Shown here: positions 16,908-25,102 of the stretch, one piece after another
How the letters are laid out: each line of letters opens with the position of its first letter
Numbering within the stretch: position 1 is the stretch's first letter
NCBI RefSeq assembly: GCF_000761245.1
Contig: NZ_AWOR01000089.1
Location: forward strand, 62,001 to 126,000
DNA length: 64,000 nt
Source: Comamonas testosteroni
GTDB lineage: Bacteria > Pseudomonadota > Gammaproteobacteria > Burkholderiales > Burkholderiaceae_C
Direction: 5' to 3'
Notes under the pieces: model-generated
The model's input: only the letters and a program-made list of their open reading frames with translations
Told to the model about the DNA's origin: nothing
Databases searched by the model: none
Program-made: the position numbers and the translations under genes

Positions 16908-17675
16908 ATGAGCAAGCGTCTGGAAGGAAAGATTGCATTTGTGACCGGTGGTGGCTCCGGTATCGGTGCCGCAACGGCTGAGCGTTTCGCCCAGGAGGGG
17001 GCAAATGTTGTGATCTGCGGCCGCCGCAAGCAGCCTCTCGACGAAGTCGTGGCCAGGATCAAGGCGGCAGGCGGCAGTGCCGAGGCCATCGTGGCCGACG
17101 TGGGCAACGAAGCCCAGTTTGTCAGAGCGCTGGAGCAGACTGCCAAAAAGCATGGCGGCCTGGACATTCTGGTCAACAACGCCATGGCCTACACGTGGGG
17201 CGGTATCGACGGTATGACCACGGCTGACTGGCATGCCAATTTTTCCACCTCGGTGGACGGCACTTTCTGGGGCACCCGCACGGCGCTGAAGCTGATGAGC
17301 GCCAAGGGTGGCTCCATCGTCAATATCAGCTCCATCTGCGGCATGCTGGGCACACCCTACATGTCGGGTTACTCAGCGGCCAAGGCCGCCATCATCAACT
17401 TCTCGCGTGCGGCGGCTGCCGAAGGTGCGGCGGCGGGCATCCGTGTGAATGTGGTGATCCCCGCCGTGGTGGAAACCCCCGCCACGGCCGGCATGCTGGC
17501 CGATGAAGCCTCGCGCAAGAACACCGAAAAACTCATTCCAATGGGGCGCGTGGGTCAGTCCAGCGAGCTGGCCAGTGCCGTGCTGTTTCTGGCCAGCGAC
17601 GAAGCCAGCTATGTCACAGGTGCCGCCCTGCCCGTGGATGGCGGCCGTTCCGCGGTGCTGGTGACGGCGCTGTAA
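16908..17675 (+). CDS. steB: SDR-family ketosteroid reductase, probable SteB
   Basis: A 255-residue SDR with TGGGSGIG at 13-20 and a basic GRR at 38-40 after beta-2, which favours NADPH. It has NNAM instead of NNAG at 90-93 and Tyr155/Lys159 in YSAAK. An NADPH-type reductase fits SteB, which reduces the 12-oxo steroid to the 12-beta alcohol in TA441. It starts 12 bases after the preceding SDR with a good GGAGA site. The two could be swapped; the cofactor argument is the only evidence for the order. Confidence 0.72.
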   Translation: MSKRLEGKIAFVTGGGSGIGAATAERFAQEGANVVICGRRKQPLDEVVARIKAAGGSAEAIVADVGNEAQFVRALEQTAKKHGGLDILVNNAMAYTWGGIDGMTTADWHANFSTSVDGTFWGTRTALKLMSAKGGSIVNISSICGMLGTPYMSGYSAAKAAIINFSRAAAAEGAAAGIRVNVVIPAVVETPATAGMLADEASRKNTEKLIPMGRVGQSSELASAVLFLASDEASYVTGAALPVDGGRSAVLVTAL

Positions 17676-17691
17676 GAAAGAGGCTGAAGAG

Positions 17692-18339
17692 ATGAGTGAA
17701 TCCGTGAATCAGTGGCCACAAACGCTGGAAGAGCGTATTGACAGGCTGGAGTCGCTGGATGCGATTCGTCAGCTGGCTGGCAAGTATTCCCTGTCGCTGG
17801 ACATGCGTGACATGGACGCCCATGTGAACCTGTTCGCTCCTGATATCAAGGTGGGCAAGGAAAAAGTGGGGCGGGCGCATTTCATGGCCTGGCAGGACAG
17901 CACGCTGCGTGACCAGTTCACGGGAACCTCCCACCATCTGGGCCAGCACATCATCGAGTTCGTGGATAAGGATCATGCCACTGGCGTGGTGTATTCCAAG
18001 AACGAGCATGAGTGCGGTGCCGAGTGGGTCATCATGCAGATGCTGTACTGGGACGACTACGAGCGCATTGACGGCCAGTGGTATTTCCGTCGCCGTCTGC
18101 CCTGTTACTGGTATGCCACCGACCTGAACAAGCCTCCGATTGGCGACATGAAGATGCGCTGGCCCGGTCGGGAGCCCTACCATGGCGCTTTCCACGAGCT
18201 GTTTCCGAGCTGGAAGGAGTTCTGGGCCAGCCGTCCAGACAAGGATGAGTTGCCGCAAGTGTCCGCGCCCGCGCCGCTGGAGCAGTTCCTCAAAACGATG
18301 CGCCGTGGCACACCCGCGCCGCGCATGCGCGTGCGCTAA
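17692..18339 (+). CDS. SnoaL/NTF2-fold protein, possible hydroxysteroid dehydratase
   Basis: A 215-residue protein of the SnoaL-like NTF2 family (ERIDRLESLDAIRQLAGKYSL, then a DMRDMDAHVNLFAPD segment). Bile-acid 7-alpha-dehydratases such as BaiE belong to this fold, and the gene sits between the SteA/SteB pair and an ene-reductase gene. A plausible job is removal of a ring hydroxyl, perhaps at C-7, to give a conjugated olefin that the next gene product reduces. The 50 C-terminal residues beyond the fold are Pro-rich and unusual. The family also includes isomerases and non-enzymatic proteins; function is inferred from context only. Confidence 0.6.
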   Translation: MSESVNQWPQTLEERIDRLESLDAIRQLAGKYSLSLDMRDMDAHVNLFAPDIKVGKEKVGRAHFMAWQDSTLRDQFTGTSHHLGQHIIEFVDKDHATGVVYSKNEHECGAEWVIMQMLYWDDYERIDGQWYFRRRLPCYWYATDLNKPPIGDMKMRWPGREPYHGAFHELFPSWKEFWASRPDKDELPQVSAPAPLEQFLKTMRRGTPAPRMRVR

Positions 18340-18348
18340 GGAGTCGGC

Positions 18349-19431
18349 ATGAGTCAAACGCTTTTCACGCCCATCCAGCTGGGCAAGATTGCTCTGCAGA
18401 ATCGCGTGGTCATGGCCCCCATGACGCGCAACCGCGCCGATGCCGATGGCACGCCCACCGACATCATGGCCGAGCACTATTCCCAGCGCGCTGATGCAGG
18501 GCTGATCGTGGCTGAAGGTGCCTGGCCCGAGGTCACAGGTCAAGCCTATTGTCGTCAGCCCGGCATTGAAACTGCCGCTCATGTGCGCGGCTGGCGCCGT
18601 GTGACGGACGCCGTGCATGCGCGTGGCGGATCCATCGTGCTGCAGATCATGCACTCCGGTCGTATCGGCAGCAGCCATATCAAACCCGCCGGTGTGCGTT
18701 CCGTATCGGCGTCCGCTATTCAGGCTCAGGGCAAGATCTGGACCGATGCCGCAGGCATGCAAGATTTCGACCTGCCCCAGGCATTGACGACGCAAGAAGT
18801 GCGCAAGGCCATTGCCGAGCATGCTGCAGCCGCACAGCGCGCCATGGATGCGGGGTTTGATGGCGTCGAGCTGCATGGCACCAGCGGTTATCTGAGTCTG
18901 CAGTTCCTGCACTCAAGCACCAATCGGCGTTGCGACGAATATGGTGGCAACGCCAGCAGTCGCTCACGTTTCGCCGTGGAATGCCTGAGCGCCATGGGCA
19001 ATGCAATCGGCATCGACCGCGTGGGTCTGCGTCTGAATCCCGGCAACACCTTCAATGACACTACGGACGAAAACTCCGCAGCAACCCATGCCGAGCTGAT
19101 GCGTCAGGCATCCAAGCTGGGCATTGCCTATCTACATGTGATGCGTGCGGTGTTCGATCCTTCAATCGACGCCTTCAAGCTCGCTCGTGAGAACTTTGGC
19201 GAGAGTCTGATTCTCAACGACGGCTTTGATGCGCAAAGCGCCGAAGCCGCGTTGCAGGCAGGCGAGGGGCTGGCGGTATCTTTTGCGCGGCATTTCATCG
19301 CCAACCCCGATCTGGTGCAGCGCATGCGTCAGGGCCTGCCTCTGGCCAAGTTTGACCGCAACACGCTCTACACCCCCGGTGCCAGAGGCTACAACGACTA
19401 TGCGTCTGCAGAAGAAGTGCAGACCGTCTGA
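18349..19431 (+). CDS. Old yellow enzyme-type FMN ene-reductase
   Basis: A 360-residue TIM-barrel flavoprotein of the NADH:flavin oxidoreductase family. It opens LFTPIQLGKIALQNRVVMAPMTRNRA and contains GVELHGTSGYLSLQFL, whose H-x-x-x-Y replaces the usual HGAHGYL/HAANGYL substrate site, then STNRRCDEYGG. OYEs reduce activated C=C bonds next to a carbonyl. In this operon it could saturate the delta-6 bond left after dehydration at C-7. It is the last gene before the terminator at 19462. Substrate assignment is inference. Confidence 0.8.
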   Translation: MSQTLFTPIQLGKIALQNRVVMAPMTRNRADADGTPTDIMAEHYSQRADAGLIVAEGAWPEVTGQAYCRQPGIETAAHVRGWRRVTDAVHARGGSIVLQIMHSGRIGSSHIKPAGVRSVSASAIQAQGKIWTDAAGMQDFDLPQALTTQEVRKAIAEHAAAAQRAMDAGFDGVELHGTSGYLSLQFLHSSTNRRCDEYGGNASSRSRFAVECLSAMGNAIGIDRVGLRLNPGNTFNDTTDENSAATHAELMRQASKLGIAYLHVMRAVFDPSIDAFKLARENFGESLILNDGFDAQSAEAALQAGEGLAVSFARHFIANPDLVQRMRQGLPLAKFDRNTLYTPGARGYNDYASAEEVQTV

Positions 19432-19461
19432 TCCATCAAGAAACTGAGTTCATCGTGTTGG

Positions 19462-19493
19462 CCGCACTCCCGTCTGGGGGTGCGGTTTTTTTT
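19462..19493 (+). terminator. Rho-independent terminator after the ste operon
   Basis: CCGCACTCCC pairs with GGGGGTGCGG (10-bp stem, 4-base loop), followed by eight T residues. It separates the ste operon from the tesB promoter. Confidence 0.9.
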
Positions 19494-19636
19494 GGCACTG
19501 CGGGTTTTCACGGCTGTCGCAAGGGTGTCGGACCGGCCTGTTTCAAATGGCTGAAAGCAATCTAGTCTATTCCGCTGAACTGCATGCTGTTTCTGGTATG
19601 GCTGCTATTAAATTTGGGTAATGAAGCGGTAAATCG

Positions 19637-19655
19637 TTAGTCTCAATGGACGATG
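19637..19655 (+). promoter_or_regulatory. Candidate TesR operator upstream of tesB
   Basis: TTAGTCTCAATGGACGATG, identical at 16 positions to the steA site and 68 bases before the tesB start. It is bracketed by ATCGT at 19633-19637 and ACGAT, adding dyad symmetry. The rest of the 230 bases between terminator and tesB shows no gene. Confidence 0.6.
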
Positions 19656-19723
19656 TTTGCAAAGGTTCCCCTCTTCAGAATCCTCAGCATCACTAAAGGA
19701 ATTGGGTTGGAGGCCCCGACATC

Positions 19724-20626
19724 ATGATGGAAATACGTGGACTAGCGTACGTTGTTGCCGAGAGCTCTGATTTGGATCGCTGGATCAGCTATGCACGTGA
19801 TGTGCTTGGCATGATGCCAAGCACCACTGCCGATGGCGATCTGCTGATCAAGATGGATGAGCGTCAGTTCCGCTTCCAGGTTCAGCCTGGCAGCAATGAC
19901 AGATACTCCGCATCCGGTTGGGAAGTGGCCAACAAGCAAGCCTTTGAGCAGGCGATCAAGGTGTTGCAGGCAGCTGATGTGCACTACGAAATGGGTAGCT
20001 CCGAACTGTGTGCCAAGCGGCATGTGCAGGAGTTGGCCATCGTGATGGATCCGTCCGGAAACCGTCATGAGATCGTCTGGGGCTTCAAGTCCGACTTCAG
20101 CCATTTCGCATCGCCCCAGGGGGTGTCGCGCTTTATCACCGGCGACTATGGTCTGGGCCACACCGTGCTGCCCGCTCCCGACTTTGACAAGACCGTGGCC
20201 TTTGTGCGCAATGTGCTGGGCTTTGGCCTCTCGGATATTTACAACTTCAAGCCCGCAGGCGATGCCGGCCCCACAGTCCGAATCCACTTCTTTCACTGCG
20301 CCAACGCTCGTCACCACAGTCTGGCACTGGCCGAATTCCCTTCTTCCTCGGGTTGCGTGCACGTGATGGTCGAGGTGGACAACATGCCAGAGGTGGGCCG
20401 CGCCATGGACCGCATGCAAAAGAGCCAGGTCAAGCTGTCCGCCACCCTGGGCCAGCACACCAACGACAAGATGATTTCGTTCTACATGAAGACGCCCTCC
20501 AACTTCGACCTGGAGTTCGGCTATGGCGGTGCCGTCATCGACTGGGATCACCACATCACGCACGAGTTCACGACCGTAAGCCTCTGGGGGCACGACTTCG
20601 GCGTGGGCCGCCCTGAAAACAACTGA
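19724..20626 (+). CDS. tesB: Steroid A-ring extradiol (meta-cleavage) dioxygenase TesB
   Basis: A 300-residue type I extradiol dioxygenase of the BphC/HsaC family with two vicinal-oxygen-chelate domains. The iron ligands fall at His146 (YGLGHTVLP), His213 (CVHVMVEV) and Glu264 (FDLEFGYGG), the spacing of BphC; His197/198 and Tyr254 match its second-sphere residues. TesB opens the aromatised A-ring of 3,4-dihydroxy-9,10-seco steroids next to the C-4 hydroxyl. It is the first gene of the long tesB-to-tesR cluster, preceded by a terminator and the candidate operator. An ATG pair is present; the first is used here. Confidence 0.92.
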   Translation: MMEIRGLAYVVAESSDLDRWISYARDVLGMMPSTTADGDLLIKMDERQFRFQVQPGSNDRYSASGWEVANKQAFEQAIKVLQAADVHYEMGSSELCAKRHVQELAIVMDPSGNRHEIVWGFKSDFSHFASPQGVSRFITGDYGLGHTVLPAPDFDKTVAFVRNVLGFGLSDIYNFKPAGDAGPTVRIHFFHCANARHHSLALAEFPSSSGCVHVMVEVDNMPEVGRAMDRMQKSQVKLSATLGQHTNDKMISFYMKTPSNFDLEFGYGGAVIDWDHHITHEFTTVSLWGHDFGVGRPENN

Positions 20627-20642
20627 TAGGAGGCTTGGAGAC

Positions 20643-21521
20643 ATGGCCAATAAATTGATGACAGCGAAGGACGTTGTGGCATCCATCAAGGACGGCATGA
20701 CGATCGGAATTGGTGGCTGGGGGCCCCGACGCAAGCCCATGGCCCTGGTGCGCGAGCTGCTGCGCAGCCCCGTCAAGGACCTGACCGTGGTGGCCTATGG
20801 CGGTGCCGATGTGGGCATGCTGTGTGCGGCCGGCAAGGTCAAGAAGTTGATCTTCGCCTTCGTGTCGCTGGACTTCATCCCGCTGGAGCCGTACTTTCGC
20901 AAGGCCCGCCAGAGTGGTGAGATCGAGGTCATGGAAATTGACGAAGGTCATATGGTGCTGGGCCTGAAGGCTGCAGGCATGCGTATTCCCTACATTCCCA
21001 CCCGCGTCGGCCTGGGCACCGACGTGCTCAAGCACAACAGCTCCATCCGCCTTATCGAATCGCCCTACGACGGCAAGGAGTGGGTGGCGATGCCCGCCAT
21101 CAATCTGGATGTGGCCCTGCTGCACGTGGATCGCGCGGACTCTCGCGGTGTCTGCCAGATTGCCGGTCCCGATATCTATATGGACGACTTGTTTGCCCGA
21201 GCCGCAACCAATACGTTTGTGAGCTGCGATGAACTGGTCGAGTCCAGCAGCTTCGAGTCGGAGCAAGCCGCGCGCCTGGTGTTCTGGGAGCGCTCTGAAA
21301 CCACGGGCGTCGTGCACCTGCCCGGCGGTGCTCATCCATCGTCCTGCGCACCTCTGTATGGCTTTGATGTCAAGCACTTCAAGGAATACGTGGCCAGCAG
21401 CAAGGAGGAGGGCGGCTGGAGCAGCTACCAGCAGAAATACGTGCAGTGCACGGAGCAGGAATATCTGGAAAAAGTGGGTGGCATGGAAGCAATCAAGCGC
21501 CTGCCCTTGCCCGTGTTCTGA
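20643..21521 (+). CDS. scdL1: C-ring-opening hydrolase alpha subunit (IpdA/ScdL1)
   Basis: A 292-residue member of the class I CoA-transferase fold, strongly resembling IpdA (IGIGGWGPRRKPMALVRELL, then DEGHMVLGLKAAGMRIPYIP). In mycobacteria IpdAB hydrolytically opens the last steroid ring of COCHEA-CoA; in C. testosteroni the pair is called ScdL1L2 and opens ring C of a 14-hydroxylated CoA ester. The gene follows tesB by 16 bases with a GGAGG site and is 12 bases before its partner subunit, the arrangement in TA441. Despite the fold it is not expected to transfer CoA. Confidence 0.88.
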   Translation: MANKLMTAKDVVASIKDGMTIGIGGWGPRRKPMALVRELLRSPVKDLTVVAYGGADVGMLCAAGKVKKLIFAFVSLDFIPLEPYFRKARQSGEIEVMEIDEGHMVLGLKAAGMRIPYIPTRVGLGTDVLKHNSSIRLIESPYDGKEWVAMPAINLDVALLHVDRADSRGVCQIAGPDIYMDDLFARAATNTFVSCDELVESSSFESEQAARLVFWERSETTGVVHLPGGAHPSSCAPLYGFDVKHFKEYVASSKEEGGWSSYQQKYVQCTEQEYLEKVGGMEAIKRLPLPVF

Positions 21522-21533
21522 GGAGGCACAGAG

Positions 21534-22304
21534 ATGAGTGAAATTGCATTGGTAGATCGCGTCATCTGCGCCGCGGCACGTGCCTGGGAAAACGACGGTG
21601 AGGTGTTGGCCACCGGCATTGGTCTGGTTCCGCGTCTGGCGGCTTCGCTGTGCATGCGTTCCATCAACACCGATCTGATCATGACCGACTCGGAGGCCTG
21701 GGTGGTCAATGAACCCGTGCCTGTAGGTCCACGAGGTGAATACAAGATCAAGCGTGAAAGCTGGATGGGTTTCTCGCGCATCTTTGACAACGTATGGGGA
21801 GGCAAGCGCCACGCCATGGTGGGTCCCGTGCAGGTGGACCGCTTTGGCCAGGGCAATATCTCCATGGTGGGCGGCGACTACGCTCGTCCCAAGTCCATGA
21901 TGCTGGGGGTGCGCGGCTTCCCCGGTAATTCGATCAACCACGCCAACTCCTTCTTTGTGCCCAACCACAGCACCAAGGTTTTTGTCCCGGGTGAGGTCGA
22001 TGCCGTGGGCAGCGTGGGCTACAACCCAGCGCGCCTGGCCAAGGGCTGGACGCTGGAGGAGACCACCGACATTCGCTTCATCTTCACCAATCTGTGCGTG
22101 ATGGACTTTGGCGGACCCAGTCATCAATTGCGCCTGGTGTCGCTGCATCCCGGCGTGACGGCTGTGCAGGTCAAGGAGGCCACGGGCTTTCCGATCCATG
22201 TCCCCGAGAACGTGGGTGTGACACCTGATCCAACGCCCGAGCAACTGGCCTTGCTGGCCCAGCTCGATCCGCACAATCTGCGCGCTACGGCCATGGGAGC
22301 CTGA
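21534..22304 (+). CDS. scdL2: C-ring-opening hydrolase beta subunit (IpdB/ScdL2)
   Basis: A 256-residue beta-type subunit of the same CoA-transferase-like family (VDRVICAAARAWENDGEVLA at the start, QVDRFGQGNISMVGG in the centre). It pairs with the upstream ScdL1 to form the ring-C hydrolase. A GAGG-type ribosome site precedes it. The stop at 22304 is followed at once by the next start at 22306, so translation of the next gene is probably coupled. Confidence 0.88.
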   Translation: MSEIALVDRVICAAARAWENDGEVLATGIGLVPRLAASLCMRSINTDLIMTDSEAWVVNEPVPVGPRGEYKIKRESWMGFSRIFDNVWGGKRHAMVGPVQVDRFGQGNISMVGGDYARPKSMMLGVRGFPGNSINHANSFFVPNHSTKVFVPGEVDAVGSVGYNPARLAKGWTLEETTDIRFIFTNLCVMDFGGPSHQLRLVSLHPGVTAVQVKEATGFPIHVPENVGVTPDPTPEQLALLAQLDPHNLRATAMGA

Positions 22305-22305
22305 T

Positions 22306-23208
22306 ATGGATGATGCACCCAGTGAATTTGTGACACGCGAAGACAAGGCCGTCTACGAAACCGACGAGCCGGTGCTCTACAGCGTGGACAACGGCATTGC
22401 CACGGTCACCATGAATCGGCCCACGTTCAACAACGTGCAGAACTCGCAGATGACCTATGCGCTGGATGCAGCATTGCGCAAGGCAACCGATGACGATAGC
22501 GTCAAGGTCATCGTGCTGCGCGGCGAAGGCAAGCACTTCAGTGCAGGTCACGATATCGGCACACCAGGCCGTGACATCAATAAGTCCTTTGACCGTGCAC
22601 ACCTGTGGTGGGATCACACCAACAAGCCCGGGGGCGAGCAGCTGTTTGCCCGCGAGCAAGAGGTGTACCTGGGCATGTGCCGCCGCTGGCGCGACATCCC
22701 CAAGCCCATGATTGCCATGGTGCAGGGCGCTTGCGTGGCTGGCGGCCTGATGCTGGCTTGGGTCTGCGACCTGATCGTGGCCAGCGACGATGCCTTCTTC
22801 CAGGATCCCGTGGTGCGCATGGGCATCCCCGGTGTGGAGTATTTCGCCCACGCTCACGAGCTGCACCCGCGCATCGCCAAGGAATTTCTGCTGCTGGGCG
22901 AGCGCATGCCGGCAGAGCGCGCCTATCAGATGGGCATGGTCAATCGCGTGGTGCCGCGTGCCGAGCTCGAGGACCAGGTCTATGCCATGGCCCGGCGCAT
23001 GGCGGCCCAGCCGCGCCTGGGACTGGCGCTGACCAAGATGGTCGTCAACAAGGCGGAGGAGCTGCAAGGCCTGCGCTCCACCATGGACATGGCTTTTGGC
23101 TACCACCACTTTGCGCACGCACACAGCCAGACCATGGGTATGGGGCAACTGGGCGGCCAGGACGCCAGGTCCATGGTCAAGGCCAACAAAGAAGAGTCAA
23201 GGGCATGA
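22306..23208 (+). CDS. Enoyl-CoA hydratase/isomerase family protein
   Basis: A 300-residue crotonase with an unusually long N-terminus (about 25 residues) before the fold. The oxyanion-hole segments are HFSAGHDIG near 80 and QGACVAGGLMLA near 140; the region usually holding the catalytic Glu pair reads MGIPGVEYFAHAHEL. It is distinct from the EchA20-like enzyme three genes on. In TA441 a hydratase named ScdN adds water to the unsaturated C8 acid late in C/D-ring degradation, and this gene is a candidate, but I cannot prove which hydratase it is. It overlaps the next start (ATGA). Confidence 0.8.
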   Translation: MDDAPSEFVTREDKAVYETDEPVLYSVDNGIATVTMNRPTFNNVQNSQMTYALDAALRKATDDDSVKVIVLRGEGKHFSAGHDIGTPGRDINKSFDRAHLWWDHTNKPGGEQLFAREQEVYLGMCRRWRDIPKPMIAMVQGACVAGGLMLAWVCDLIVASDDAFFQDPVVRMGIPGVEYFAHAHELHPRIAKEFLLLGERMPAERAYQMGMVNRVVPRAELEDQVYAMARRMAAQPRLGLALTKMVVNKAEELQGLRSTMDMAFGYHHFAHAHSQTMGMGQLGGQDARSMVKANKEESRA

Positions 23209-24293
23209 GCAATATGAACGATATGGGCGGTCTGCGCACTCCTCTTTGCGACCTGCTGGGGTGTCGCTACCCCGTCATCCAGACGGCCATGGGCTATGTG
23301 GCGGGGGCTGATCTGGTGATAGGTACGACCAATGCTGGCGGCTTCGGCTTTCTGGCCGGAGCCACCATTGCTGCAGACAGGATCGAGGCCGAAATCCTGC
23401 GCGTCAAGCGCGAGACCGACGACCAGCCTTTCGGGCTGAACTTTCACATGTTCCAGCCCAACGCCCAGCAACTGCTGGATCTGGCTGTGAAGTACCGGCT
23501 GCGTGCGGTGAGCTACGGCCGTGGCCCGGACAAGAAGGTCATAGGCCGGCTGCGCGAGGCGGGCATCGTCTGCATGCCTACCGTGGGAGCCCTGAAGCAC
23601 GCCCAGAAGGCGATCGAGATAGGGGCCAATGCCATCACCGTGCAGGGCGGTGAAGGGGGCGGTCATACCGGCAGCGTGCCCACCACGGTGCTGCTGCCCC
23701 AGGTGGTGGATGCGGTCCAGGTCCCGGTGGTCGCCGCAGGCGGCTTCTATGACGGCCGCGGCCTGCTGGCTGCGCTGGCCTACGGTGCATCGGGCATTGC
23801 CATGGGTACACGCTTTTTGATGACCAGCGACTCCAAGGTTCCCGCAGAGACTTTGCAGCGCTATCTGGCGACAAAGGATGCGGAAAAGATCGCCATCTCG
23901 CACCTGGTCGACGGTATGCCCCAGCGCATGATCCCCAACGAATACCTGGCCATGCTGGAAAAAGCCAGCCCCATGAAGCGCTTGCGCATCGCCCTGGGTC
24001 TGGCGTTGCAGTGGAAGGCCGAGACCGGCATGACCACGGGCCAGGCCTTGAGCATCTTCATGAAGGCCATGCGCGAAGACTCTTCTTCCGTCGCCCAGAC
24101 CGTGATGGCCGCCAATGCCCCCATGTTGCTGCAGCGCTCCATGGTGGATGGCAACCCTTCAGAAGGGGTGATGTCAGCCGGCCAGGTGGCCGCGCTGATC
24201 GGCAAGCTCGACAGCTGCGAGGAAGTGATCGGCGGCATCGTCCGCCAGGCCATGGACCGTCGCAACGCATTGAACGCATTGACTCCCGCATAA
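23205..24293 (+). CDS. FMN-dependent 2-nitropropane-dioxygenase-like protein (IpdC-like)
   Basis: A 362-residue TIM-barrel flavoprotein of the nitronate monooxygenase superfamily. Landmarks are YPVIQTAMGYVAG, TNAGGFGFLAG, the FMN-phosphate region VQGGEGGGHTG and VVAAGGFYDGRG. The nitronate-catalysing His context is not obvious. Its position directly after scdL1L2 and a hydratase gene, next to an EchA20-like gene, is that of IpdC in mycobacterial HIP-degradation regulons, where it acts on a HIP-CoA derivative. The start ATG at 23205 overlaps the previous stop; the long upstream open frame is spurious. Confidence 0.82.
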   Translation: MSNMNDMGGLRTPLCDLLGCRYPVIQTAMGYVAGADLVIGTTNAGGFGFLAGATIAADRIEAEILRVKRETDDQPFGLNFHMFQPNAQQLLDLAVKYRLRAVSYGRGPDKKVIGRLREAGIVCMPTVGALKHAQKAIEIGANAITVQGGEGGGHTGSVPTTVLLPQVVDAVQVPVVAAGGFYDGRGLLAALAYGASGIAMGTRFLMTSDSKVPAETLQRYLATKDAEKIAISHLVDGMPQRMIPNEYLAMLEKASPMKRLRIALGLALQWKAETGMTTGQALSIFMKAMREDSSSVAQTVMAANAPMLLQRSMVDGNPSEGVMSAGQVAALIGKLDSCEEVIGGIVRQAMDRRNALNALTPA

Positions 24294-24315
24294 CAACAAG
24301 CCAACGAGGCTGGAT

Positions 24316-25074
24316 ATGTCCACTCAACAATTTCACTCCAATATTCACGACAACGGTGTGGCAGAGCTGGTGATTGACCGTGCTCCCGTCAATGCCCTGA
24401 ATGCCGCTGGCTGGAATGGCCTGGCCAAGGAAATCGAGGCGCTGGGTCAAAGCCCTGACGTGCGCGTTATCGTCATTCGTGCCGAAAACCGTGGCTTCTG
24501 CGCGGGTGTGGACATCAAGGAGCTGGCGACCAACGACAAGCTCATCATCGACGTGAACGCCGGCAACTACGCTACGTTCAAGGCCGTGCATCTGAACAAG
24601 GTGCCGGTGATTGCGGCCGTGCACGGCTTTGTGCTGGGTGGCGGTATCGGCATCTGCGGTGCATCGGACATTGTGATCGCCGCCGAAGACGCCACTTTCG
24701 GCTTGCCCGAGGTGGACCGGGGAGCCATGGGCGGTGCCGCCCATCTGCAGCGCATGTTCGGCGTGCAAAAGACCCGCTACCTGTTCTTTACGGGCGAGAT
24801 GATTGGTGCGGCAGAAGCCCTGCGTCTGGGGGCCATCGAGCGCGTGGTTCCCCGCGAGCAGCTGCGCGACACCGCCATGGATATCGCCAACAAGATTGCC
24901 TCCAAGAGCCCCGCCATGATCCGCATCGCCAAGGAAGCGCTGACCGGCATCGAAGACGGCAACCTCGAAGACAAATACCGCTGGGAGCAGGGGTTCACCC
25001 TGCAAGCCTATATGAGTCCCGATTCCGCCGAGACGCGCAGCGCCTTTGTGGAAAAGCGCGACGCCAAATTCTGA
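24316..25074 (+). CDS. EchA20-like ring-opening hydrolase (enoyl-CoA hydratase family)
   Basis: A 252-residue crotonase closely resembling mycobacterial EchA20: FCAGVDIKE near 59, GGGIGICGASDIVIAAEDAT, FGLPEVDRGAMG and the C-terminal YRWEQGFT are shared patterns. EchA20 hydrolytically opens the steroid D-ring of a HIP-derived CoA ester before IpdAB opens ring C. The C. testosteroni counterpart is probably the enzyme called ScdY, which I leave unassigned. It is 22 bases after the IpdC-like gene in the same operon. The assignment is from remembered sequence patterns, not an alignment. Confidence 0.82.
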   Translation: MSTQQFHSNIHDNGVAELVIDRAPVNALNAAGWNGLAKEIEALGQSPDVRVIVIRAENRGFCAGVDIKELATNDKLIIDVNAGNYATFKAVHLNKVPVIAAVHGFVLGGGIGICGASDIVIAAEDATFGLPEVDRGAMGGAAHLQRMFGVQKTRYLFFTGEMIGAAEALRLGAIERVVPREQLRDTAMDIANKIASKSPAMIRIAKEALTGIEDGNLEDKYRWEQGFTLQAYMSPDSAETRSAFVEKRDAKF

Positions 25075-25102
25075 GCATCACTAGCGCGAAGAGGAGACAA
25101 CC

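Noticed and set aside
20643..22304. 3-oxoacid CoA-transferase (glutaconate CoA-transferase) for the two-subunit protein
   Set aside because: The fold is the same, but the position after tesB and the IpdA/IpdB-like segments favour the ring-opening hydrolase ScdL1L2.
20568..22346. A 592-codon minus-strand open frame antisense to scdL1/scdL2
   Set aside because: No domain or signal; it spans two well-supported genes and is a shadow of their codon bias.
22605..23204. A 200-codon upstream extension of the IpdC-like gene
   Set aside because: It overlaps the hydratase gene in another frame and has a low-complexity Arg/Gly/Ala composition; the ATG at 23205 fits the family start and the ATGA overlap.
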